Of a DNA stretch of 64,000 bases, positions 1 to 10,400 are shown piece by piece. A program made the position numbers and the translations under genes. Origin of the DNA: a virus. Where the stretch lies: positions 21,206-85,205 of IMG/VR virus record IMGVR_UViG_3300037054_000044. One strand, 5' to 3'. Each line of letters opens with the position of its first letter. Position 1 is the first letter of the stretch. The notes below the pieces were generated by a model. The model was not told the DNA's origin. It saw nothing but the letters and a program-made list of their open reading frames with translations, and did no database searches.

Positions 1-3000
1 AACGCTCAAGACCTTCCCGAAGGTGCCTCCCCAAGGTGCTGGGATTGCGACTTCATTATCGGCAGCGTGTTCACTCGCGCTGGCCTGTCCTCAGTCTATT
101 CCTATGCATCATCTTTGAACATCACGATGCTGCAAGTAGGCAGTGGCAGCGTTGGTACATTTTCGTACTCAGGAAATTCGACTCCCACGGTGAACGAAGG
201 GTTCGTGCTTCAGGGATTCTCAGGAAGCGCACAGTCTCTGAACGGGCAAACGATCTTCGTGATCTACGTCAACGCCATCGCTGGTACCTTCACAGCCGAC
301 GTTGCGCTCCCAGCAGGGACGTACATTAACCTTACGGGAACTGCCGTGTCAATCGTTGGGCAGTTCCTTGGGCCTAACATTCCTACCGCAGCCGTGTCCG
401 TTGCGCTGAGCGGTGGAAACGCATGGCAGACGCCCAACAATGTCATGGGTACCGTAGGTTACGCAACGGTACTGTCGGGGTCCACGGTAGTCACATCTCA
501 AGTACCGCTGCTAGCAGGCAGCCTTCCAATAGGCGGCACCGTACTGTGGAACAACCCTAGTTTCCTGAACCACCCCAGCGGAGGCAACACCTTCGCCAGC
601 ATAACCATTGCTGCAGGGCAGGCGCAGAACCCACTCATAGCGTACAACGGTGCACTTGCAGTCCCAGCCGACGCGATTGTTAACGGCGTAACGGTTGCAG
701 TGTACGCTGGTAGCATGAATGCAGGTGGTTCACTGAGCATTCAACTGGCAGATGGAGACACAGACACAGCCGTAGGCACAGCAGTGAACATTCCCTTAGC
801 TGTTAACTCAGCTAAAGTGTACTCTGTTGGTTCTGCATTTTACCAATGGGGCACCACGCTGACGCCAGCCATGTTAAATGGCACGCACCTAGGCGTGATC
901 GTCAAAGCCGCAGTTACCAGTGGATCGACATTCATCTGGGCCAACGGTGTTATAGTCACGGTGTACTACACTTTGGCAGGAAGTTCTCAGGTACTGAAGA
1001 CAACTGGGTATGTGTTCTCTGCCCCCTCGACTGCAGGCGTCACAGGCTTCGGGGTCACATTCCAAGCCTTCACCACAGCGACCAACACACTGAGTGTGCA
1101 GTTGCTGAAGAACGGCATTGCAGTAGGTCAGCCAAAGACGCTGGCTCTTACCACGACTCCCACCATATACTCTTTGGGAGCCCCCAGTGATCTATGGGGC
1201 AGCACGTGGACGTACGCTGACATCAACAACACGAGTTTCGGCGTAGCCATTGTAGCTTCCGATAGCGGCACGGTCTCTATCAATGACCTAGACGTTCTGG
1301 CCTACATTACGCCAGCACAAGTCAATTTCAACTACGTCAAGTCATACATACAAGATGACGGACAGATCGACACCTTGGCACTGGATGCCTCAGGGCTCAT
1401 GTGGAAGGAAGACGTAACGAGTGCCCCCGGAGCACTGGCAGTGGTACTGTCAGGCATACTCCCCGGTTCATTTGCTAAAAGTGCCACAGCCGATAATAAC
1501 GAGTACATCATGTTTTCGGACCTAGCAATAGGAACGGACAGACCCCGCGTCTATTTCAGAGGCGAGCAGTTCCTTCCCCTATCGCAAGGTGGTCCCGGTG
1601 CACCTCCTACGGTCGTGGCATCACAAAGCACGGCAGGCGGTACGTTAGCGGTCACGGATTACTCTTCTGATGGAACGGTTATCACTTTCACCTTCACTGC
1701 TGTTGCTGGCTTCACGCCCGTCATCAACTCCCTGTACACCATTCAAGGGACAGGCGTAGCAGCGCTGGACAACCAGACGTTTGAAGTCGTTGCCCCAGTA
1801 TCTGGCACAACCTTCACAGCGTCGTTCGTGCACACGCCTATTTCCGGCAGCGGATTGGTAGGAGCAACGGCTGTCCCGACAACCTCCTATGGAATCACGT
1901 CCATCGTGCAGGATGGAAACACTTCTAGTACCCCACTTCAAGTTGGTTCTGTTCCATTCAATGGACAGATCACAACGTGGAGTGCTCAAGGACAGTTTGG
2001 AACTGCAGGAACCACGGTACGGTTCTACTACGGCAGTGCAAACTCTCCGCAGAACCAAAGCCTGTTGGACACCATAGCGGCGTATGGCACAGCGTACGTG
2101 TACATCGTAAGTACTGCAGCATGGCCGACAGCCACCACCATAGGAAGTGGAACATACCAAGTTATTAATACTGGAACTGCTATACCGGGATTCGGTGAGC
2201 ACCAACCTGTGCCGTGGTTTGAAATTGCATACGGCTCCTCTAGCGCAGTAGGTGGTCAGCACTGGGGCGATGCTCTAAACACGGGCAACACAGGGCATTG
2301 GCAACAGACGTTGGCAACCGTCACTACTGCAGTGGCTATACCGGGATTAGGTCCGGGTGGCAACCTTACCATACAAGGTGTGAACACATCTTGGGATAAA
2401 ACTTGGACAGTTCTGCAAGCCTTAAAAAGCAATGTGATGAGCATTAGTAGCGTTTCCATGGATGGAAGCGGTGTGGCAACATACGACTACAATGTGACCA
2501 GCGTTCCTGCGGTACTACCTGCGGCTGGTGAAGAAGTCACCATCACAGGCACTACCAATAGTATTGGTGCTCCGGGGATATTCAACACCGTAGGCATCAT
2601 CTCCAGTGCCAGCGGAACACAGTTTACAGTCGCAGGGTTTACACCCCCTGCAGGAGGTATTCCAAGTACCCCCCAGTCGGGAGCACAAGCCTCAACATCT
2701 GGCACACAGTTCACGTTTGATCCGGGTCAGACAGTGCCCAATGGAAGCAGCATCAACACCATCTACGGGAACGTAGGGGCTACTGGTTCAGTGTCCGTTA
2801 CTAACGGGGCATTTACCCCCATCGGACAGGGCACCAGACAGGCCGTGGTGTTCTTCATCACAACCAGCGGCTACGAGACAACGCCGTCTTACCCCGTCAC
2901 CTTCGACACGACGGCTAATTCTAACTTCCTCACTTTTTCAGGTGTTCCAATAGGACCGCCAGACACCGTGGCGAGGGGAATTGCCATCACCGAGGCTGGA

Positions 3001-5016
3001 CAAAACGGAGTACCGGGAGCAAACTTCTACGTCATCATGCAACCTGTTAAGGACATAGTAAACAGCGTGCCAGTGACGTACAGTTCTACGATCATCAACG
3101 ACAACACAACCACCGACAACATCCAGTTTACTTTCACCGATGCAGTTCTCTTGAATTCCAGAGAGATCGACATTCAAGGTGACAATCTGTTTAACTTGAT
3201 TGAGTTGGGAAGCGCAGCTTGGGTTGTGCCATATGTTGGTCGCAACTTCTACGGCTTGCAACTGAACAAGATTGACAACTGGTGGACAGGTGGTTCCCTT
3301 GCGTTTGACCAAGGATACTTGCCTGCCGCTGGAGGTAACATTCAACCCTTGGGATGGTCTACACTGAACAGCGTAGATCAGACACTGATTGTCAGTGCCA
3401 TAACAGGTGATGCTCTGTATATCAAGAACGTGAGTGGAGCAACTGCTCCTATCACAGGAATGGTGTGGCAGACTGCATACCAAGACTACTACGCAACGGC
3501 GATCCTTAAACCCAACGTCACTTACTCGGTGAGGGTGTCAGCATATATACCCTCGGGCATCACTGTTGGAAACTTAGTGATTGACTTGACGGATTACGTC
3601 ACTGGTATAGGTGCAGGGTTTGCACCTACGTCGTATGGCTCTTTCACCGTGCCGTTCTCAAGCATGTCAACTAACGACCAAGTGTTCACTGGGACACTGC
3701 TAACAGTTCCATTCCTGAACCAAGTATCGCCCAACGTACAGATTCGAGTGTATGGGACGAACATGGCAGCGGGAGCGGACCTTGCAGTTGATCGCATCGA
3801 AGTGTTCGAGACACTGACGCCTTACCTAAAGGCGCAGGTGTACGGCTCCTATGCGAACCAGCCCGAAGCAATCGACGCCTCAGGTACAGGCGGCATCATA
3901 GACACAACCTCCGAGAATGCACAGCCGTGCATGGGGGCCTTCGTGATGCACAACCTGTTGTACCTGCTGAAGACGCAAAGCTGGTACTCCACTCAAGACA
4001 ATCCAAACTCCGAACCCGGAGGTTGGGGGCTTAACGAGGTCTCGAATAAAGTAGGGACAATCGGAATCAACTCCTATGACACAGGAGAAGAGTGGTGCAT
4101 CACCGCATGTCGCTCTGGCATCTATGGCTTCGACGGTGGACAACCTACGAAGATATCACAGGAACTGTGGAATCTCTGGGAGTGCATCAACTGGGACGCA
4201 GGGAACACCATCGTGCTACGCAACGACGTGGTATCCAAGCGTCTCTATGTTGCTATTCCATTACCCACAGGGACTGACCCTGCCACAAGCAAAGCGCTCC
4301 CCTCGGTAAAATGGTTGCCAGCGGCTCCATACAATCCAACTCCAAATTCACCAAACGTTATGCTGATGATGAACTATCAAGGACTAGCTGACATCAAAGA
4401 AATGATGATGTCTCCCGAAGTCCATACTACGATGTTCGGCACTTTGGCAGCAGTTGACATGAAGCGGAAATGGACTATCTGGAACATCGCAACCCCAGAC
4501 ATGGAATTCATCATGCAGCAGGACGGAGAGTCAACTCCTCTGTACATCTGCAATGGTATCGCATCTTCCAAGATTTATAAGTTGGATCAGAACAAGTACT
4601 CTGATGACGGCCAGCCAATTAACAGCTTGTACACTACGTACGGGTTCGTCAATGCGGCTAAGGCTGCAACGCTGCCGATCTTTGGATTCCATCGTAAATT
4701 ATACACTGTTTTCCAAACATCCATCACAGGAGGACAACTGTACAAGAGCACGGCAACCAACGCAAAGATTAGAATGTTGCCAAACACTCTCAATCCTAAA
4801 TTCCCGTATACAGTGCCTGTGGGCATACCATTGGTTGATCCTGCTATGGATGACTACTTCCGCCCAATTAACACAGCGGGTAATCGTATGTTTGTGGAGG
4901 TGAGCAGTTTTGCGGTTGGTAGTTGGTTTAATCTTAGTAAGATACTTATTACTGGAAAAGCCGATCCGCACTCTACGCTCAATCCCACGGGCGGTGGGAA
5001 CGCAGGTATTGTGTAA
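1..5016 (+). CDS. Very large virion structural protein, 5' end beyond the window
   Basis: The frame is open from base 1, so the true start lies left of the window; the GTG at 67 is probably internal because the residues before it (DLPEGASPRCWDC) read as protein. At least 1,670 residues are visible. The first two thirds are Gly/Ser/Thr/Val-rich, beta-type sequence with low charge, and the last 500 residues are more mixed, with several Trp and Cys (EEWCITACRSG, NLWECINW). This looks like a large virion or tail-associated protein, perhaps a nozzle or tail-tube component; I recognise no catalytic motif. It ends in TAA and is followed at once by a promoter and an endonuclease gene. Role is inferred from size, composition and position. 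Confidence 0.8.
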   Translation, partial: NAQDLPEGASPRCWDCDFIIGSVFTRAGLSSVYSYASSLNITMLQVGSGSVGTFSYSGNSTPTVNEGFVLQGFSGSAQSLNGQTIFVIYVNAIAGTFTADVALPAGTYINLTGTAVSIVGQFLGPNIPTAAVSVALSGGNAWQTPNNVMGTVGYATVLSGSTVVTSQVPLLAGSLPIGGTVLWNNPSFLNHPSGGNTFASITIAAGQAQNPLIAYNGALAVPADAIVNGVTVAVYAGSMNAGGSLSIQLADGDTDTAVGTAVNIPLAVNSAKVYSVGSAFYQWGTTLTPAMLNGTHLGVIVKAAVTSGSTFIWANGVIVTVYYTLAGSSQVLKTTGYVFSAPSTAGVTGFGVTFQAFTTATNTLSVQLLKNGIAVGQPKTLALTTTPTIYSLGAPSDLWGSTWTYADINNTSFGVAIVASDSGTVSINDLDVLAYITPAQVNFNYVKSYIQDDGQIDTLALDASGLMWKEDVTSAPGALAVVLSGILPGSFAKSATADNNEYIMFSDLAIGTDRPRVYFRGEQFLPLSQGGPGAPPTVVASQSTAGGTLAVTDYSSDGTVITFTFTAVAGFTPVINSLYTIQGTGVAALDNQTFEVVAPVSGTTFTASFVHTPISGSGLVGATAVPTTSYGITSIVQDGNTSSTPLQVGSVPFNGQITTWSAQGQFGTAGTTVRFYYGSANSPQNQSLLDTIAAYGTAYVYIVSTAAWPTATTIGSGTYQVINTGTAIPGFGEHQPVPWFEIAYGSSSAVGGQHWGDALNTGNTGHWQQTLATVTTAVAIPGLGPGGNLTIQGVNTSWDKTWTVLQALKSNVMSISSVSMDGSGVATYDYNVTSVPAVLPAAGEEVTITGTTNSIGAPGIFNTVGIISSASGTQFTVAGFTPPAGGIPSTPQSGAQASTSGTQFTFDPGQTVPNGSSINTIYGNVGATGSVSVTNGAFTPIGQGTRQAVVFFITTSGYETTPSYPVTFDTTANSNFLTFSGVPIGPPDTVARGIAITEAGQNGVPGANFYVIMQPVKDIVNSVPVTYSSTIINDNTTTDNIQFTFTDAVLLNSREIDIQGDNLFNLIELGSAAWVVPYVGRNFYGLQLNKIDNWWTGGSLAFDQGYLPAAGGNIQPLGWSTLNSVDQTLIVSAITGDALYIKNVSGATAPITGMVWQTAYQDYYATAILKPNVTYSVRVSAYIPSGITVGNLVIDLTDYVTGIGAGFAPTSYGSFTVPFSSMSTNDQVFTGTLLTVPFLNQVSPNVQIRVYGTNMAAGADLAVDRIEVFETLTPYLKAQVYGSYANQPEAIDASGTGGIIDTTSENAQPCMGAFVMHNLLYLLKTQSWYSTQDNPNSEPGGWGLNEVSNKVGTIGINSYDTGEEWCITACRSGIYGFDGGQPTKISQELWNLWECINWDAGNTIVLRNDVVSKRLYVAIPLPTGTDPATSKALPSVKWLPAAPYNPTPNSPNVMLMMNYQGLADIKEMMMSPEVHTTMFGTLAAVDMKRKWTIWNIATPDMEFIMQQDGESTPLYICNGIASSKIYKLDQNKYSDDGQPINSLYTTYGFVNAAKAATLPIFGFHRKLYTVFQTSITGGQLYKSTATNAKIRMLPNTLNPKFPYTVPVGIPLVDPAMDDYFRPINTAGNRMFVEVSSFAVGSWFNLSKILITGKADPHSTLNPTGGGNAGIV

Positions 5017-5019
5017 GAC

Positions 5020-5048
5020 TTGACTTTATACTAGGAAACTGGTATAAT
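5020..5048 (+). promoter_or_regulatory. Consensus sigma70-type promoter before an HNH gene
   Basis: TTGACT (5020-5025), a 17-base spacer and a perfect TATAAT (5043-5048) lie just after the stop codon of the giant structural gene. The predicted start near 5055 is the base before the leader hairpin, so this promoter would feed the endonuclease gene independently of the late operon. Confidence 0.8.
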
Positions 5049-5055
5049 GATTGTA

Positions 5056-5110
5056 GTGAGGCTCAGCCGTGAACTGCGCCTCACTGCAAATTCCTTTCAC
5101 GGAGGAAACT
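5056..5110 (+). promoter_or_regulatory. Pseudoknot leader over the Shine-Dalgarno, copy 1
   Basis: A 7-bp stem GTGAGGC/GCCTCAC (5056-5062 with 5078-5084) closes a 15-base loop. Loop bases CCGTGAA (5067-5073) are perfectly complementary to TTCACGG (5096-5102), whose last two bases are the first bases of the GGAGG ribosome site. The result is an H-type pseudoknot that would mask the Shine-Dalgarno of the HNH gene. Three other endonuclease genes carry the same architecture with different base pairs. This copy lacks the extra upstream hairpin, its place being taken by the promoter. Confidence 0.7.
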
Positions 5111-5710
5111 ATGTTAAAGAAGTGCACAGTTTGCAATGAAGAGTTTGAAGCATATCGGAGCGGCAAATTATGTTCCGATAAGTGTAGAGAAGAAAAAGAA
5201 CTACAAAGAAATAGAAAAAGAGCTAGAACCAAAAAGTACCAAGAGCAGCAACGAAGGTACAGAGAAGAACACCGTGTTGTAGCAGTTAAAAGACAAAGAA
5301 CATACTATGCTACTCACAAAGATCGACTCAATTCTACGCGCAGAAAGAAATATGCTAAAAACCCAGAGCCTGCAAAGCTGCAAGCAAAGACTTGGGCGCA
5401 GAAGAACAAACAGAGAAAAACTGCGACTGACAAGGCGTGGGTGAAATCTAACCCTGACAAGTTTAAAGCTGCGCAGCATAGACATCGCACTGCTAAGAAG
5501 AGCAACGGTGGTTCCTTCACCGCCGCTGAGTGGAACGCTCTGTGTAAGCATTACCACAACCGTTGCCTGTGCTGTGGAAAACGTAGGAAACTCACAGCAG
5601 ACCACGTGATCCCCGTGTCCAAAGGTGGATCGAGCAATATTAGCAACATTCAACCTCTTTGCGGACCTTGCAATTCTAGCAAAGGAATAAAGAGCACAGA
5701 TTTTAGGTAG
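5111..5710 (+). CDS. HNH homing endonuclease
   Basis: The 199-residue protein has an N-terminal zinc-knuckle (CTVCNEEF, CSDKC), a long Lys/Arg-rich middle that probably contacts DNA, and a C-terminal HNH domain: CLCCGK, the catalytic ADHVIP segment, and PLCGPCN as the second Cys pair. The ATG at 5111 is chosen over an upstream in-frame GTG (5069) because GGAGG sits 6 bases before it and the GTG lies inside the leader stem. It stands free between structural genes, as invasive endonucleases do, and is close kin to the protein at 13981-14526. Confidence 0.9.
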   Translation: MLKKCTVCNEEFEAYRSGKLCSDKCREEKELQRNRKRARTKKYQEQQRRYREEHRVVAVKRQRTYYATHKDRLNSTRRKKYAKNPEPAKLQAKTWAQKNKQRKTATDKAWVKSNPDKFKAAQHRHRTAKKSNGGSFTAAEWNALCKHYHNRCLCCGKRRKLTADHVIPVSKGGSSNISNIQPLCGPCNSSKGIKSTDFR

Positions 5711-5722
5711 AGGGAGAACTCA

Positions 5723-6349
5723 ATGGCACAAGGTGAAAATCAGCAGGTACAAGGTGGTCGTGAATTGGCGTACATAAACCAACGCGATGCCTATGCAGGT
5801 TCTCTGTTTGGTAGGCTTATAACTGCGATGAACACCCTTGCCAAGAACGCTGGTGTAGCTGCTGTAGGTAAAGTATCACCTCCTCCTCCGATTGATGCAA
5901 TTAACGTACAAGGAGCCTTGTCCGGGGGCATTATGACAGCTCCTTCAGAGATACTTCACTGGACCCTTCAACACTCTCAGGCCATACAGAAGAACATTCA
6001 TTACTTCAGTGAGATTGACACCGATCCAAACTTCCCAGCACCACACGTCGTTGCCCATGGCGCATCTCGTAGCGCATTTCTTACGCTACCTAAGATGGAC
6101 AACGCAGGAAATGTGCAAACATATTATCTAAGAAGCTACGCGCAGATGCCTGGGTCAAACCCATGTAAACCCAAGGTTCACGGCAACCTTGGTGGTGCAA
6201 TAGGAATTCAGATGACAGGTGCTAGTAAAACATCGCTCCTGCCATCAGCAGGAAGTGGCACAGCAAGTCCCAACGGACAGCAGGGTGGGTCGGGGCTTGG
6301 TGTTGTGTTAGACAGACCAGCACCGGGTCCGAAAAGGAATATAGCATGA
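5723..6349 (+). CDS. Putative virion protein, unknown
   Basis: A 208-residue protein, opened by ATG with GGGAGA upstream. It begins with polar, Gln-rich sequence, has a Pro-rich stretch (VSPPPPID) near residue 53, and ends in a Gly/Pro/Ser-rich tail. No motif is recognised. Its place between the giant tail-associated protein and Ala-rich virion proteins suggests a structural or connector role. The stop codon overlaps the start of the GIY-YIG gene (ATGA), so that gene sits exactly on its 3' end. Confidence 0.75.
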   Translation: MAQGENQQVQGGRELAYINQRDAYAGSLFGRLITAMNTLAKNAGVAAVGKVSPPPPIDAINVQGALSGGIMTAPSEILHWTLQHSQAIQKNIHYFSEIDTDPNFPAPHVVAHGASRSAFLTLPKMDNAGNVQTYYLRSYAQMPGSNPCKPKVHGNLGGAIGIQMTGASKTSLLPSAGSGTASPNGQQGGSGLGVVLDRPAPGPKRNIA

Positions 6350-6852
6350 TTGTTTACTTGGCAACGAACACTGTGAACGGTAAACAATACGTCGGGCAAA
6401 CTACGTCAACACTAGAACGACGTTGGCAAAAACATTACCAGTCTGCTCGGGCAAATAATCAACGTCATTACAAGATCAGTAGAGCACTCGTGAAGTATGG
6501 TAAGAATAACTTCACGGTAGAAGTACTTGCTGTCTGTAAGAACAAGACAGATATGGATAAGAAAGAAAAGTACTTCATAAAAACTTTGGAAACCAGAGAA
6601 AAAGGCTACAATATCACCTCTGGTGGAGAAGGCGCGGTAGGGTACAGACATACTTCTGCATCTAAATTAAAAATGCACACCGCACAACTTGGGAACACGA
6701 AGATGCTAGGCAAGCATACCTCTTTGCTACAAAAGCAGAGAGCAAGTGAGACATGGTTAGGTAGAAAACACACCGCTGAAGCCAAGGCGAAGATGAGAAC
6801 CGCAGCCCTGTTACGCCACAGAGAACGCAACAATAAAGGGCAATATTCATAA
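6346..6852 (+). CDS. GIY-YIG homing endonuclease
   Basis: The 168-residue protein opens with the GIY-YIG core in the form IVYLATN followed by KQYVGQT, with a conserved Arg in ERRWQKH and a Glu-bearing segment later in the domain (KKEKYFIKTLE). The C-terminal half has NUMOD3-like repeats (SASKLKMHTAQLG, HTAEAKAKMRTA) that in this family contact DNA. Its ATG overlaps the preceding stop, so it is translationally coupled and, unlike its relative at 10823, has no separate leader RNA. Confidence 0.9.
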   Translation: MIVYLATNTVNGKQYVGQTTSTLERRWQKHYQSARANNQRHYKISRALVKYGKNNFTVEVLAVCKNKTDMDKKEKYFIKTLETREKGYNITSGGEGAVGYRHTSASKLKMHTAQLGNTKMLGKHTSLLQKQRASETWLGRKHTAEAKAKMRTAALLRHRERNNKGQYS

Positions 6853-6863
6853 AGGAAAATGCA

Positions 6864-7472
6864 ATGATGAAAACAATTTTTGCCCTGATGTTTCAGGGCG
6901 TGTTCCCTTGTTTTATAGGGCTGGGCGGTAGCAAGTTCGCACCTTTAGCAGCGGCCAACACAGCGGCAGCGCAGGGTGCGGTGGGAACGTATGGTACTAA
7001 TGCGGCGACAGAAGGTGCTGCACTAAACCCTTTCTTCACCCAAGAGATGAACGCACAGCATTCCCTAAACCCTAATCAGACAGACGAGATGCTAACCGCA
7101 GCCGAAAGCGGTGCAGGTGCAGCGACGGGCGCTGAGCAAGGTGCATTGATTAACAACGCCACGCGCACGGGTAATGCTACGGGCGTAACTAAGTCTCTCG
7201 ATGAGATGGCTAGGGACAAGGCCAAGGCAGCAGCAGGAGCCAGCGAAGGTATCGCAGCGCAAGACGTAATGGGAGCCAAGGCTCTAAACCAGCAGGGCGC
7301 GGCAGGCATGCAAGGGCTGTACGGCGTCAACACTGGCGCTCAGTTGAACGCTATGAAGCAAGCCAACGCTGATGTACAGACACAACAGGAACTAAACCCT
7401 GGATGGTTGAAGGGTGTTGAAGGCATTGTAAACACAGCAGCAAACGCGGCTTCGGCTGCAGCCAAATTCTAA
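6864..7472 (+). CDS. Ala/Gly-rich virion protein, unknown
   Basis: A 202-residue protein with a short hydrophobic N-terminus (TIFALMFQGVFPCFIGLG) followed by an Ala/Gly/Gln-rich, probably helical body ending in NTAANAASAAAKF. AAAGGA precedes the ATG. Together with the two long proteins downstream it resembles internal or ejected virion proteins of short-tailed phages in composition and order. This is inference; no signature motif is visible. The hydrophobic start could be a membrane-insertion segment. Confidence 0.7.
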   Translation: MMKTIFALMFQGVFPCFIGLGGSKFAPLAAANTAAAQGAVGTYGTNAATEGAALNPFFTQEMNAQHSLNPNQTDEMLTAAESGAGAATGAEQGALINNATRTGNATGVTKSLDEMARDKAKAAAGASEGIAAQDVMGAKALNQQGAAGMQGLYGVNTGAQLNAMKQANADVQTQQELNPGWLKGVEGIVNTAANAASAAAKF

Positions 7473-7481
7473 GGAGAGACC

Positions 7482-10400
7482 ATGGCAGACACGTTAACTA
7501 AACTTGGCGATAAAGTCAAGGATTACTGGGGCAAGATCAAGTCTCTCCCGCCTGATGAAGGCGAAGCACAAGCCATCAAGGAGAAGCAGGCCAACGTCGA
7601 TGCAGTGACAGCCAAGCCTACTCCAGAGCCAGAGCACACTGGAAGTGAACCTATGCCGCAGGGCAACTATGGATCACGCCCTGGTGAGAAACGACTAGAC
7701 TGGGCAATGAAGCCAGAGGCACCTGTTTACGACAATGGTGGGGATGTAGCCATGTCAGGCTTTAAAAAGATGGCACCATCTCTTGACGAGGAAGACCCAC
7801 ATCTTAAAGAGGAACAGATTCCTCAGTACACGCATGGCAATGACCCTGCAAGAGCCAAACCACAGCCGAAGGACTTCAATGGAGGCTCCGTGGGAGGTGT
7901 GCAAGACACAGCCCTGGCAACTCCTATGTATGCTCCTGGGCAAGCCCCAGCTATGGCTGCACCAATAATGGACAACGGCGGCGACGTGAAGAACATCAAC
8001 GATGGGCAGCATCAGGTGGCGATCCTGCAGACAGGTGAGCGAGTGCTCGACCGCGACGAAGCAGCACGCTATCGTCAGATGCACGGCTCAAAGATGCCGA
8101 CCATGCATGAGTCTATGGACGTGAACACAGGGAAGCCTTCATCGTCTTTGCCTGAGTTGACACCTGCGATTAAGCCGACACCCACAGCACCACTGTATGA
8201 CCAAGGTGGCATTGTAGGTGGCAGCAACCTGCGTAAGCTGGGAGCACCTGTCTACGACAACGGTGGGGAAGTGAAGACACAGCCTAGTTATGAGGAGAGA
8301 ATTGCACCTTACCAACTTCCTCGGGGATATGAAGATGCAAAACCTGTGCATGACACATTGCAACTTCCTAGGGGCTATGAGGACGCACAGCCTGTTTCAC
8401 GTTATGGCGAGGCTCAGGCTGTGGCAAATCGACCTAGAATTGGCATGCCAAAGATTAGCATGGAAGAGGATCACTCTACAGAGAAAAGATCAACACTTCC
8501 TGTCTATGATGACGGCGGTAGCGTGGACGTGAATGATGGGCAACACCAAGCAGCTATCTTAAAAGACGGAGAGCGCGTGCTCACCCCAGAAGAGAATGCA
8601 CAGTACAAAGCAGAGCACCCAGAGAAGGGTGCGCCTGCAGACTTCGGTGGACGTGTAATACCTAATCCCAAAGGCATAAAGCCTATGGACAGCGATGCAC
8701 CTCATGCACCGACACCCATGACTTACCCAGGCGGGGCAAAGATGAACATCGACAACGCTCCTCTGGATGACAAGGAGAGCGAGAAGACGTTCCCTACGGT
8801 CATGCCTACGGAAGCCAGTGCCAAAAGTCCAGCACGGCCTTACGCAGAGGTGGAAGCAGAGCAGAAGAAAGCAGCCGAAGCCAAAGTGAATGGAGATCAA
8901 GGTGCGCAAGTTGCTCCTGCTCCTACACAGGAGTCAGTACCTGAGCAGTTGCCTACCGCAACGCACGAAGAGCGCGTGGCGATTAAGCATGACGAGCAAG
9001 AGGCTATGGGCAAAGGCATCCAAGGGTTGACGCAACTTGGAATGTCAAAGATTCACGCTAAGCAGTTAGGCATCAATGAAGAGCCTAGCACCGAAGGCGT
9101 TACTGCCCCCAAGGAATTCGCACGGCCTGAGCAGGGTGGCTTCCCCAAGATGGGCGAAGCAACCCCCGAGGCAGCCGCACCCGCAGCACCCGCTGCTGGA
9201 GCACCTGCAGCACCTACTACTACCTCTGAGCGTTCCCCAGACTTCAAAGCTAAGCTGGCACAGTTGAACCAAGACCATGCCAATGCATTAGCAGAGCGTA
9301 CGCCTGAAGGCAAAGTTCGAGCGGATTATATTCAAGAGCAAATAAACGATCTGCACAAGAACAACCCATGGGGTACCGCTGGAAACAGACCAGGAGCGCT
9401 CGGGCGGCTGGGGCACATCGCTTCTAAGTTCGGTAACTTGGCGGGAGATGTTTTTGCTCCAGCCACGATGGAACTAATCCCTGGCACTGACCTGAACAAA
9501 CGAGTTCAGGAAGCTGGTCTGCAGAAGCAGACGCAAGCCGACGTTCAAGAAGCCACAGCACGTGAGGCTGAAGAGAATAAAGCAGGAAAAGTAGCGCCAC
9601 AAGACACCTACAAGGAAGCCACACAGGGAGGCATAACTGACCCTGCGCATCCTGAACTAGGACCGCAACAGGCGTATGTAGATGAGAAAGACCCAAGCAA
9701 GATTCACTTCGCAGGGCCTATGCCTCCCAAGGCAGGGGCAGAGAAGGACCAACCTGCCAACGTGGATCAGCAGAAGGATTACCAACAGCGCATTGCTAAC
9801 TCTGGGTTGACTGGACAAGCATTGCAAACTTATGGTACAGTACCTAAGGGAGCTACTACAGCCGAACTGGATAAGCGCTTCGATGAGGCTACTAAACTGC
9901 GTGGCATGAACCAGAAGGACCAAGAAACCGCAATCCAGAACCAAGCACGTAAGGACGCTGCCGATGAGAAGCAGTTTGAGCACGAACAGGCACGTGCTGA
10001 CAAGTTGGAGAACCAACACTTCAGTTACGTAGATGAAAAGGGACAGACACAAATCACCACTGGCGATAAAGTAAAAGAGTTGCCAGAAGGTACACAAACT
10101 ATCCCAATAAAAGACGTAGCCAATCTCGTTGGAGAAGCACGCTCTATGAACGCTGTGCAGGAGAACATGAATGTTCTGCACAAAGACATAGAAGAGCACC
10201 CAGAAGTGTTCGACAACGCAGCAGCACGCACTATTGTTCAAACTACTACTAAGGAAATGAACCGAGCATCTATAGGTCTGTTAGTTGCTGGCACAGGCAT
10301 GAATTTGCCTATTCCAGAAGGTTTTAACAACATGATAGATACAGCCCTGCAGAACAATGCACTGGACGCAAAAACAGCCAAGTCCGTAAAGAACTACATC

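Noticed and set aside
1645-2262. Open frame opposite the giant virion gene (205 codons)
   Set aside because: Entirely antisense to a well-supported gene; Cys/Arg/Ser-rich product typical of a shadow frame.
5056-5110. Reading the 5056-5084 stem as a terminator of the giant virion gene
   Set aside because: No T-run follows it, and its loop pairs with the Shine-Dalgarno region as in three other leaders.
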